Positions 1 to 7,146 of a stretch of 20,632 bases of DNA are shown here, one piece after another; the stretch's first letter is position 1, and each line of letters starts with the position of its first letter. A program made the position numbers and the translations under genes. The notes beneath the pieces are model-generated. The model saw nothing but the letters and a program-made list of their open reading frames with translations. It searched no databases and had not been told where the DNA came from. This stretch comes from Prado023 sp964418695 (GTDB lineage: Bacteria; Actinomycetota; Actinomycetes; S36-B12; CAIYMF01): the NCBI GenBank assembly GCA_964418695.1, contig CAYQMN010000032.1, forward strand, positions 1 through 20,632. The letters run 5' to 3'.

Positions 1-328
1 AGCGGCACCCCGCGTCGTGAGGTCATCCCACCAGCCATGATCCGTGTCTACGCCAAGGGTATGACGCCCGCTGCTGACCGCACGCCGCAGGCCGTGCCCC
101 GCAGGTGCGCAGGACTCACATGCGCACCCGCGGGGCCGCGCTGTTCCGTGCGGGCCCCGACCGAGAAACCAACCACCCGCTCGGGTCACCGCAGTGGTGA
201 CGCGTGCTTGTAGTGGGCGCTATCGGCCCGGACCTCCGGCCCGTCGCCGCCGGCCAGGAGCCCGGGGACCTGCTGGGCCAGGCCGATCAGGTCCGGGCTG
301 CGACCGCGTCGAGCTGGCGGACATGGTG
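1..328. other. Left-edge stretch without a supportable gene
   Basis: No reading frame here has a recognisable family, a good ribosome binding site or a plausible start. Frame 1 is open from the left edge to a TAG at about 226-228, so the tail of a gene cut by the window edge is possible, but open frames are common at this GC. A GC-rich inverted repeat (CGGGGCC at 131-137, GGCCCCG at 153-159) could act as a terminator for the minus-strand regulator gene, but it lies about 170 bases beyond that stop and has no T-rich tail. Confidence 0.4.
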
Positions 329-997
329 CTACTTCTTGGTGGGGTCGGCCTGCCGCGGTGCCTTGAGATAGGCAAGCACCGCCATGACCCGACGGTTCGA
401 GCCGGGCTCGAGACGGAGCTTGGCGAAGATCTCCGACACGTGGGCCTCGACCGTCCTCGGAGTGATGAACAGGGCCTCCGCGACACCCTCGTTGGACCGG
501 CCTTCGGCGACGAGGGTGAGGACCTCGCGCTCCCGGGGCGTGAGGTCGTCCAGCGGGTCGTGGGCGGGTCGTGGGCGGGCCAGCAGCCGGCGGACGATCG
601 TGGGATCGATGACGCATTCGTCGTCGGAGATCCGGCGCAGGGCGTCGACGACGTTGGCGATGTCGAACACCCGATCCTTGAGCAGGTACCCGACGCCGCC
701 CGGGTGCTCGCGCAGCAGCTGCATCGCGTAGTCGGACTCGACGTACTGCGACAGGAGGAGGATCCCGGTACCGGGATGGTCGCGTTGGATCCGGGCGGCG
801 GCCACTAGACCCTCGTCGCGGTGGGTCGGCGGCATCCGGATGTCGGAGATCACGATGTCGGGCTCTTGCGCGCGGACGAGGCTCATCAGGCTGTCGACGT
901 CGTCAGCCTCGCCGACCACGTCGACGCCGGCGTCGGTCAGCAGCCGCACGATTCCGGCGCGGGTGAGCAGCACGTCTTCGGCGACGACTACTCGCAT
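329..997 (-). CDS. NarL/LuxR-family response regulator (RR1)
   Basis: A 222-residue two-domain DNA-binding response regulator. The receiver domain (about 1-120) has the acidic pair E7/D8, the phospho-acceptor D52 in VISDIRMPP and the conserved Lys K107 in YLLKD, so it looks functional. The C-terminal LuxR-type helix-turn-helix (about 152-215) carries LTPREREVLTLVAEGRSN and the recognition helix ITPRTVEAHVSEIFAKL. The ATG at 997 starts exactly at the receiver motif MRVVVAED; an in-frame ATG at 1009 is an alternative. It overlaps the end of the upstream kinase gene HK1 by 10 bases, so the two are translationally coupled and probably partners. It is the only complete DNA-binding regulator in the 329-10078 island, which makes it the likely output for all of its signalling proteins (inference). 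Confidence 0.95.
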   Translation of the reverse strand: MRVVVAEDVLLTRAGIVRLLTDAGVDVVGEADDVDSLMSLVRAQEPDIVISDIRMPPTHRDEGLVAAARIQRDHPGTGILLLSQYVESDYAMQLLREHPGGVGYLLKDRVFDIANVVDALRRISDDECVIDPTIVRRLLARPRPAHDPLDDLTPREREVLTLVAEGRSNEGVAEALFITPRTVEAHVSEIFAKLRLEPGSNRRVMAVLAYLKAPRQADPTKK

Positions 998-2715
998 GGC
1001 AGCACGCATTCCAGCGCGGAACTGGACAGGCGGACCACGCCCCCGAGTGCTCCCACGCGGTCCTCCCACCGCTGAGCCAGCGCCGGGGGAAGCGGTCCAA
1101 GTCCGGTGAGGCGCAACTGGAGGTAGCTGCCGCTCACCGCCACTGCGGCCGTGACGGGTGAAGCCCGCCCCTCCTCGGTGCGTCGCTGGTGGTCCAGTGC
1201 GGTCGACACGACGTGGTAGACGGCTCGCTCCACCTGGGGCGCGAGCCGCTGAGCGGGACACTCGTCGAGCGTGAACGGGGTGGGCCCGTCGGCCAGCGCA
1301 TCCAGCGCCGCCGGCAGCCCGAGGGACTCGAGGATGCCCGGGTAGATGCCGTGGGCGATGTCGCGCAGCTCGTGCAACGCGCTCGCAACGTCGCTGTTCG
1401 GTCCCTCCAGGGCGGCGCCCAGGCTGCCGTCTGCCTGGGCTGCCCGGTGCAACTCGTAGCCGATCATGAGGAGCCGCTGCTGGGCCCCGTCGTGCAGATC
1501 ACGCTCGAGCCGGAGTCGTTCTGAGTCACTGCGCTCCACGATCCGCTCACGGCTGGCGCGCAGCTCGTCGAGGCGCGATCGAAGGTGGTCCTGCAGCCGT
1601 TCGTTGTCGATCGCCATCCGGGCCGCCGGGCCCAGGGCTGCGGCAAGAGCCTCGGTGTGCCGCGCCTCGTGGGTGATGACCGCCACGGGAGCACCGGAGC
1701 GCACCAGGACGGTGCTCGCCTGACCCCGTCCACCGAGGGGTGGTCGCACGCCGCTCGATGCCTCGACGACCGGATGGCCGTCGACGGGGTACGCGATCCG
1801 CAGCGTCGGGTCGCCAAGGGCGTCACGCAGGGAGGCTTCGTAGGTGCCCGGTGCGGGCGAGGCATCGAGGTCGGCCGCGAGCCGGACCAACCGGAGATGC
1901 CGGCGCAGACGGATCCCCCCAGCCATGACCAGGGCCCCACCGACCATGGCCAGCGCGACGCACCGGGCCAGGAGCAGGACGATCGCCATGCCATGCGGCA
2001 GCGGGCCGCCGACGGTGAGCCGGAGCAGTGCGTCGGTGGCAAGCACCACGCAGGCCACGCCGCCCACCCAGAAGCGCCCCGGCCGCAGGACGCGTGCGGC
2101 CGTCAGGGCGCATGCGACCGCAGTTCCCAGCCAGACGGCATCGAGCAGCGTGCGGGCCAGCTGGGGATCCGGGAAGATCGCCAAGGGGTTGTCGCCGCAG
2201 CGCAGGACGCAGGTCGCGTCGGCGAAGGGGTCCCAGACCGCCAGCCGCGCCAGACCGGCCAACCCCAGGAGGGCCCAGGTGGCTGCCACCAGCAGCCGCT
2301 CCGACCGGGCCTCGGGCAGGCCCTGGGGCCAGGCCAACGACAGCTGCACGGTGGCGGGCACGAGCATCACCGACAACAGCCAGGCGAGCGAGGATGCCAG
2401 GGCGGGCACCGGGGTGGCGCCGACCGCCGAGCCGGACACCAGCGCAGCGGCCACCAGCAGTCCGAGTGTGGCCGCGCCTCTGGGGCCGGCCGGGGCGGAC
2501 AGCACCACCCCCAGCAGCAGCAGGGCAACGGCGGCGACCCCCGCCGCGACCAGCGTCGGTGCGGGGTTGGCGACCCCGAGGGGGGCGAGCTTCGTGCTCG
2601 GCAGGGCCATCACAGTGACGCTGGCCATCACGACCAGCGCCAGGATGACTCGCACACGCGCCGGCACCTGCTCATGGTGCCAGCCGCGCATCGCCGTGGG
2701 AGTGCGGGAAACCAC
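988..2715 (-). CDS. Membrane histidine kinase with degenerate ATP-binding domain (HK1)
   Basis: A 575-residue protein of the NarX/DesK (HisKA_3) kinase class. Residues about 20-268 contain about eight hydrophobic helices with the segment CVLRCGDNPL between them. Residues about 280-370 look like a GAF-type linker, followed by a coiled coil. The acceptor box is textbook: ERLRLERDLHDGAQQRL with H408. The ATPase domain is not. Where the N-box should read E-x-x-x-N it reads STALDHQRR (T505, H509); the DDGxGG box is replaced by LTGLGPLPP; and the second glycine loop is missing, although the terminal DRVGALGG helix-turn survives. It should therefore accept or transfer phosphate but probably cannot bind ATP. 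The GTG start at 2715 has GGGAG just upstream; ATG 2691 is an alternative. It is co-transcribed with RR1 and divergent from SBP1. Substitution by sequencing error is unlikely because the frame stays open throughout. Confidence 0.92.
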   Translation of the reverse strand: MVSRTPTAMRGWHHEQVPARVRVILALVVMASVTVMALPSTKLAPLGVANPAPTLVAAGVAAVALLLLGVVLSAPAGPRGAATLGLLVAAALVSGSAVGATPVPALASSLAWLLSVMLVPATVQLSLAWPQGLPEARSERLLVAATWALLGLAGLARLAVWDPFADATCVLRCGDNPLAIFPDPQLARTLLDAVWLGTAVACALTAARVLRPGRFWVGGVACVVLATDALLRLTVGGPLPHGMAIVLLLARCVALAMVGGALVMAGGIRLRRHLRLVRLAADLDASPAPGTYEASLRDALGDPTLRIAYPVDGHPVVEASSGVRPPLGGRGQASTVLVRSGAPVAVITHEARHTEALAAALGPAARMAIDNERLQDHLRSRLDELRASRERIVERSDSERLRLERDLHDGAQQRLLMIGYELHRAAQADGSLGAALEGPNSDVASALHELRDIAHGIYPGILESLGLPAALDALADGPTPFTLDECPAQRLAPQVERAVYHVVSTALDHQRRTEEGRASPVTAAVAVSGSYLQLRLTGLGPLPPALAQRWEDRVGALGGVVRLSSSALECVLPCE

Positions 2716-2812
2716 ACTCCCGGCGCCGCACAGGTGTGGTGGGGGCCCGGATCGCAGGGGTCCGAACGGGCCTTAGGCTCCCCAGCAGTGGCAAAGACGA
2801 GGGAGTCCTGAT
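2698..2812. promoter_or_regulatory. Divergent promoter region HK1/SBP1 with inverted repeat
   Basis: About 97 bases separate the divergent starts of HK1 (2715, minus) and SBP1 (2813, plus). An inverted repeat GGGAGTG (2698-2704) / CACTCCC (2715-2721) overlaps the HK1 GTG start. It could be an operator or an mRNA hairpin masking that start. TAGGCT at 2774-2779 is a possible -10 hexamer for SBP1, but no convincing -35 is seen. The layout suggests shared control of kinase and binding protein (inference). Confidence 0.35.
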
Positions 2813-4309
2813 ATGAGCAAGCGCGCGATCGCCGCATTGGCCCTGTTCGTGCTGACCGGATGCTCGACCGGGGGCATCACTCCGGCAGTTGACAAGGCAG
2901 GTGTCCCGGTCGGCCCGGTCACCCTGCGCGCCTGGACCCCCGAGGTCGGCGACCGACCCACGGCCATACAACTTGCCACCTTCGCCGAGGCTGTCCAGCG
3001 CCTGTCGAATGGTGCGATGACCATCGAGACCAGGTTCGGGACCGACCCGTCCGGAGCGAATCCGGACGCGACCGTGATCGCCGGGGTCCAGTCGGGTGAC
3101 TACGACATCGGTCTGGCCGCCGGGCGCGCGTTCTCCGAGGCCGGGGTCGACTCGTTCCGGGCGCTCACCGCCCCGTTCCTGATCCAGACCGATGCCGTGG
3201 CGGCCGCCGTCGCCAGCGACGACCAGATCACCGGGCCCATGCTCGCAGGCCTGGGAACCGCTGGGTTGACCGGTCTGGCCATTGTCCCCGAGACGATCCG
3301 GCACCCCTTCGGCGTGAGCGGACCGATCCTGGGCCCCGACGACTACCGCGGCGCTCTGCTGCGCTCCCTGCCGTCGAAGGAGACCTACGCGGTGTTTGCG
3401 GCCCTCGGCGCGAAGCCCGGCTTCTGGGAGGACGGCTACGAGGCGACGGCGCAGCACGGACCCATTCCGATCGTGGAGTCCTCGTTCGCCCTCGCGGGCG
3501 GCGTGATCGGTGAACCCGTGACCGGCACCGGCAATGTGGCCTTCTTCCCTCGGATGAACGTCCTGTTCGTCAACAGCCAGGCAGCCGGCAAGCTGTCCGC
3601 GGCTCAGCATGACGTGCTGAGCAAGGCCGCAGTCGAGGCACGCGAGCAGACGATCACTGACGGGCCCCGTGACGCGGCCTCTGCCGCCCTCTACTGCGCG
3701 AATGGCGGGCGCGTGGTCCTGGCCAGCGACGCCGATGTGGCTGCACTTCACGCGGCCGCCGCCCCCTATTTGGCGACCCTCGCCAAGGACCCGACCGTCT
3801 CCGACGAGCTCACCGCGATGCGCGACCTGGCCGAGAGCACCGCGGAGCCGGACCCGGTCAAGGCCTGCGAGCCCGGCGCGCTCGCCGGCCAGGACCTCGC
3901 GTCGTGGCCGGTCAGCGACAGCGCCTCCCCGATCGACGGCCGCTACCGGGTGGAGGTCACCGACGCCGACTTGGAGGCAGTCCGGGCGCCCCAAGAGGCT
4001 TGGGCCGAGAACCACGGCGTCTTCACCTGGGAGATCGCGAAGGGGCGGGTGACCATGCACCAGGTAGCCGCGAATCCCCTAGCCAACCCGGATGACACGT
4101 ACGACATCGTGGTCCGCGGGCACAAGGCCATGCTGATGGCACGCCCGGCGGACGGCTCCGCTCCTACCAATAGGGACGTCCTGTGGATCGGCACCTGGTC
4201 CCGCGATGACGACGGAGCGCTGCGGTTCACCGACTACGAGCCGGGCCTGGGAGCACTCGCCCAGGACCGTGCGCAGTGGTTCGCCCACCCCTTCACGCCT
4301 TTGCACTGA
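2813..4309 (+). CDS. Orphan TRAP-type (DctP-like) solute-binding lipoprotein with C-terminal lipocalin-like domain (SBP1)
   Basis: A 498-residue exported protein. A short signal peptide ends in the lipobox LTGC (C17), so it should be lipid-anchored outside the membrane. Residues about 35-345 match the DctP fold: the first strand PVTLRAW, the segment SGDYDIGLAAGRAF followed by APFLIQTDAV, and the ligand-anchoring Arg position (R184 in ALLRSLPSKETYAVFAALGA). Residues about 372-498 (IDGRYRVEVTDADLEA onward) form an extra beta-rich domain that looks lipocalin-like; dedicated TRAP binding proteins lack this. The ribosome site GAGGGAG lies 7 bases upstream of ATG 2813. No DctQ or DctM permease gene is in the window, so a sensory rather than transport role is likely (inference). 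Its 3' end overlaps the convergent HK2 gene by 17 bases. It is paralogous to SBP2. The ligand is unknown. Confidence 0.9.
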   Translation: MSKRAIAALALFVLTGCSTGGITPAVDKAGVPVGPVTLRAWTPEVGDRPTAIQLATFAEAVQRLSNGAMTIETRFGTDPSGANPDATVIAGVQSGDYDIGLAAGRAFSEAGVDSFRALTAPFLIQTDAVAAAVASDDQITGPMLAGLGTAGLTGLAIVPETIRHPFGVSGPILGPDDYRGALLRSLPSKETYAVFAALGAKPGFWEDGYEATAQHGPIPIVESSFALAGGVIGEPVTGTGNVAFFPRMNVLFVNSQAAGKLSAAQHDVLSKAAVEAREQTITDGPRDAASAALYCANGGRVVLASDADVAALHAAAAPYLATLAKDPTVSDELTAMRDLAESTAEPDPVKACEPGALAGQDLASWPVSDSASPIDGRYRVEVTDADLEAVRAPQEAWAENHGVFTWEIAKGRVTMHQVAANPLANPDDTYDIVVRGHKAMLMARPADGSAPTNRDVLWIGTWSRDDDGALRFTDYEPGLGALAQDRAQWFAHPFTPLH

Positions 4310-5723
4310 CCCCCTCCGGGTCGTCCGGGACACGCGCCTGGATCCGCGTCCCGGACGGGCCGCTGGACAGGCTCAGCGTCCCCCCGGCGATCCCGACGCG
4401 GTCGGCCAACCCTTGTAGGCCGGATCCTCGTCCCAGGACGGCGCCCCCGATCCCGTCGTCGACGACCTCCACCACGACCTCCGCGGCCGAACCGTCGACC
4501 GGGAGGCGCTCCACGCGAACGTCGATCCGATGAGCCTGGGCGTGCCGGGCGGCGTTGACGACCGCCTCTGCGCACACGAAGTACACGACGACGGCCGCGT
4601 GCGGCCCGACGCGGGCCACCGGCAGGTCTAGCCGCACCGGGATAGGACTGCTCGCAGCGATCGAGTGCAGGGCCGATTCGAGACTGCCATCGGCGATCGC
4701 GGCCGGGTACAGGCCGCGCGCGATCCGGGACAGGTCCGCCCGCGCCGCCGTCACCTGGCTTCGGGCGGCGACCAGGTGATCAGCCGCCACGGGGCTGTCG
4801 CTGGTCTGCCCGGCCAGGTCGGCGGCCACCTTGTCCAATCGGCCGGCAGGGCCGTGCCGCAGCCGATCCTCGAGCTCCTCCCGCTCCTGGTCCTGGGCCG
4901 CCAGCAGCCTGCGCCGACTGGCGTCGACGGCGGCGATCTGGCCCTCGAGCTCGCGAGTGAGCTGCGCGTTGGCGGACCGGAGCCGATCCGCAGCTGCAAC
5001 CGCCGCCCGCAACGCCGGATCCTCGCGCACCGTGGGATCGCGGCGGGCCAGGTCGGCCAGGGCGTCGCGCGGCCCCATCTCCACCACCAGATCCATCACG
5101 TCACTGCGGCTCGCGGACCTCACGAAGATCACTGCGAGGACCGCTGCCACCACGACGAGGCCCACCTCGTCCAAGAGCAGCACCGCGCCCAACGTTGAGG
5201 CGCCGGCGCCGTACTGGGCCAGCGCCACACACGCCAGGAGCGCGCCCACCAGCAGGCAGGCGCTGCGTCGGGGCCCCGATGAGATGCGCGCCACCGACAG
5301 CAGCCCAGCCGCCACCAGGAGCGGGACGACGGGCGACGGGAAGCTCGACGCAAGGGGGACCGCGGCGTACCCAAGCGCCACCATCGCCCAGCTGGGGCGG
5401 GTCGAGACACGCCCTCGCGGCATGGCGACGGCGGCGTGGACGAGCACGCCCCGGTGCAGCAGGGCCAACTCCGGCACGAAGTCCGCCACGAACCACGCGG
5501 CGCCCACCGCCGCGACCAGGCCCCCCTGCCGACCACCCCCGGGACGGCCACCAATGAGCGCTCCCGAGACCAGGAAAGCCAACCCGACAAGTAGGTCCGG
5601 CAGCCAGTGGCGCCAGTCCTCGAGCGGCCACCGCGACAGCACGATCCCCGCCGACACCACCCCAGCGGCGCCTGCGGCGAAGACCACTCCGGTCCCCCGA
5701 GCGGCGACCCCCATCCGCCTCAT
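4293..5723 (-). CDS. Membrane histidine kinase lacking the canonical acceptor His (HK2)
   Basis: A 476-residue protein with about six hydrophobic segments in residues 10-200, the conserved patch AAWFVADFVPELALLHRG (shared with HK3), a coiled coil at about 235-280 and a kinase core. The ATPase domain is intact: N-box YFVCAEAVVNAARHA (E386, N390), G1 box VVDDGIGGA (D422, D423, G424, G426) and G2 box GRGSGLQGLADRV. The dimerisation/acceptor helix reads REELEDRLRHGPAGRL. Aligned on the consensus R-D-L-H-D-G, the His position holds R289, and a His (H290) sits one residue later where Asp is expected. Either the acceptor is shifted by one or the protein phosphorylates a partner in trans. ATG 5723 was chosen because MRR leads straight into the first helix; ATG 5714 has a GAGGCGG upstream but too close. 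It is convergent with SBP1 and overlaps it by 17 bases. Confidence 0.9.
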   Translation of the reverse strand: MRRMGVAARGTGVVFAAGAAGVVSAGIVLSRWPLEDWRHWLPDLLVGLAFLVSGALIGGRPGGGRQGGLVAAVGAAWFVADFVPELALLHRGVLVHAAVAMPRGRVSTRPSWAMVALGYAAVPLASSFPSPVVPLLVAAGLLSVARISSGPRRSACLLVGALLACVALAQYGAGASTLGAVLLLDEVGLVVVAAVLAVIFVRSASRSDVMDLVVEMGPRDALADLARRDPTVREDPALRAAVAAADRLRSANAQLTRELEGQIAAVDASRRRLLAAQDQEREELEDRLRHGPAGRLDKVAADLAGQTSDSPVAADHLVAARSQVTAARADLSRIARGLYPAAIADGSLESALHSIAASSPIPVRLDLPVARVGPHAAVVVYFVCAEAVVNAARHAQAHRIDVRVERLPVDGSAAEVVVEVVDDGIGGAVLGRGSGLQGLADRVGIAGGTLSLSSGPSGTRIQARVPDDPEGVSAKA

Positions 5724-6039
5724 GGGCAGGCAGGGTAACGGTGCTGGCACGCGGCTTCCTCGGAGTCGGGAGGTTGCCTGCGACCCATGTGCCGATCCAC
5801 CATGTAGACGCACTCCGGCCGCTCTTCGACGACCTTGGAAGGAGCGCGTCGTCGCAGGCAGAAGCGGCCTGTTTCATGTGCATCCGGGTTTGGTCCGGCC
5901 GCTTTCGTGTTCCGATTGGCCGTCGGCGTGTTCGTGGGATGGCGTGCCTGGGACTTGCCCTCGCAGGGACGGCCGCCGCGTCCGCGGCCACCCTCACGGT
6001 GCCCGCGGCGTGGCGATCGTCGGTGCGGACTTGCTGCCG
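5724..6039. other. Intergenic stretch with no recognisable gene
   Basis: This lies between HK2 and the helicase scrap. Reading frames here are short, have no family resemblance and no convincing ribosome sites. It presumably contains the HK2 promoter (minus strand). Together with the adjoining remnant it looks like decayed DNA. Confidence 0.4.
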
Positions 6040-6215
6040 TCACTCCTCGATGAGCTTGGTGACAGGGTCCAGCAGGCCCCGCGGCACGACCAGGTGGTCG
6101 TCGAGGGTCTCGTCGTACCAGCAGATGATCCTTGGGACGTTCCAAGTCGACTGGCGCCGGCGCTGCCGCTCACCCCGTGCGCATTCCTGGTAGCGAGTGA
6201 AGCGGCAAGCGGTTG
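6040..6215 (-). pseudogene. Remnant of a DEAD/DEAH-type helicase (TOTE/SSL2-like)
   Basis: A roughly 58-residue minus-strand fragment reads RFTRYQECARG, then RQSTWNVPRIICWYDETL, then DHLVVPRGLLDPVTKLIEE, followed by a stop. The pattern x-S-T-W-x-x-P-R-x-I-x-C followed by L-x-x-P-R-G-L-x-D is one I associate with the region just before the Walker A motor of large helicases found in TOTE-type conflict elements and phage-like islands. There is no start codon with a ribosome site, no Walker motif, and nothing further downstream. I read it as a truncated relic of a lost mobile or defence element. The family call rests on memory of the motif and could be wrong. Confidence 0.4.
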
Positions 6216-6218
6216 CTT

Positions 6219-6464
6219 CTAGCGGTTCCCGGCTGCCGGGTACGGGGAGTTCCCGTTCCCGTTCACCCCGAGAGAGTTGGAGTGCGACCAGTCGTAGGGC
6301 GTGAGCGAGCGGCGTGAGCCGTCGCCAGGTGAGCTTGCCCCGACGATCCCCGCCAGTGCCAAGGCCGCCACAACGGCGAGGCCGATGACTGCTGCGGTAA
6401 GAGCCCGGGAACGGGACTGTGGAAGATCGGGTGCGGTTGGTACGACGCGCTGTGTTGCGGCCAT
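6219..6464 (-). CDS. Small single-pass membrane protein
   Basis: An 81-residue protein. The start is well supported by GGAAGGAG placed 7 bases before ATG 6464. Residues 1-20 are cytoplasmic and basic; 21-43 (ALTAAVIGLAVVAALALAGI) form one transmembrane helix or an uncleaved signal anchor; and 44-81 are a polar tail rich in Ser, Asn, Gly and Pro (SHSNSLGVNGNGNSPYPA). No family is recognised. It sits between HK2 (same strand, downstream) and the divergent RR2-HK3-SBP2 operon, so it may belong to the same signalling island, perhaps as a small accessory or anchor protein (inference only). The Asn/Gly-rich tail is unlike the Ala/Arg-rich antisense frames of the region, which supports real coding. 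Confidence 0.65.
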   Translation of the reverse strand: MAATQRVVPTAPDLPQSRSRALTAAVIGLAVVAALALAGIVGASSPGDGSRRSLTPYDWSHSNSLGVNGNGNSPYPAAGNR

Positions 6465-6742
6465 CGGTGGCTCCTTCCGTTGTGCAGGGGGCGAGGCCGC
6501 TCCCCGCGGCGATTCGGGCCCACCTGGGGCCCGACATCAGCCTCCGCTTGGTAGTGGGTGCCGGTCATCGGAGGTACCCCTCGGGATGCATCAGGGGAAT
6601 CCCTGGTCCGGGGATCCTGACCAGCGCCGCGCTGTCCGCGACAAGACCAGGGCAACCTGCGGATAGCCGCAAGTCCAGTGCGACCGAGCGGCGCTGAATG
6701 CGGACCCGTCCAGCCCCGGGTTGGCCGACATGACCCGAGGGA
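6465..6742. promoter_or_regulatory. Divergent intergenic region upstream of the RR2-HK3-SBP2 operon
   Basis: A 278-base gap between divergent genes that must hold both promoters. A short inverted repeat CAGGG-GAAT-CCCTG spans 6592-6605 and a second GC-rich run follows (TCCGGGGATCC). No clear -35/-10 pair is seen. No coding frame here has a family match. Confidence 0.3.
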
Positions 6743-7146
6743 GTGGGGGCTGACCCTGATGACAGCGATCCGTTCGCCAACCAGACTTCTCACGTGGCAA
6801 GGCTTCTCATTGTCGACGATCACCCGGGGTTCCGTTCAGTCGCCCGGGCCCTTCTTCAGGGTGAGGGTTTTGACGTAGTCGCCGAGGCTGCTGACGGAGC
6901 GCAGGCCCTGGTCGAGGCGGTGCGCTGCCAGCCGGACGTGGTGCTGCTCGATGTGCATCTGCCGGGACCGGACGGGTTCGCGGTCAGCGAGGAACTGGCG
7001 GCCCTGCCACGGCCCCCGAAGGTGGTCCTGACTCGAGCCGGCCCATCTCGGATCTGCGCGCCCGACTCAAGGCGAGTCCGGCGATCGGCTTTCTTTCCAA
7101 GGACGAGCTGGCCGTCCAGGCCCTGGTCGGGCTGGTCGGATCATGA
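6743..7146 (+). pseudogene. Single-domain response regulator receiver, frameshifted (RR2)
   Basis: The frame from GTG 6743 (or better by homology GTG 6794, giving MARLLIVDDHPGFRSVARAL) encodes most of a CheY-like receiver: acidic pair D8/D9, phospho-acceptor D53 in VVLLDVHLPGPDGF, strand PKVVLT. After codon ACT at 7031-7033 the frame leaves the family. Adding one base there restores SSRPISDLRARLK, then ASPAIGFLSKDELAVQALVG with the conserved Lys, and ends at TGA 7144-7146, overlapping the HK3 start as ATGA. The intact product would be a 117-residue receiver with no output domain. As read, one base is missing: this is either a real inactivating deletion or a sequence error. The ATGA coupling to HK3 argues that the repaired frame is the ancestral one. 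A single-domain receiver would serve as a phosphate relay or sink (inference). Confidence 0.8.

Noticed and set aside
1..228. Possible tail of a tyrosine recombinase (AMIRVYAKG) at the left edge
   Set aside because: Only a weak resemblance to the catalytic-Tyr segment, no other conserved residues, and the window cuts it; not supportable.
388..412. TΨC-like GGTTCGAGCC motif suggesting a tRNA
   Set aside because: It lies inside the RR1 helix-turn-helix coding region and no cloverleaf can be formed.
1585..2811. Long plus-strand open frame (about 408 codons) opposite HK1
   Set aside because: Composition is Gly/Gln/His/Arg-rich with no family; it is the antisense shadow of the well-supported kinase gene.
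2672..4060. Long minus-strand open frame (462 codons) opposite SBP1
   Set aside because: Antisense shadow of a gene with lipobox, ribosome site and family motifs.
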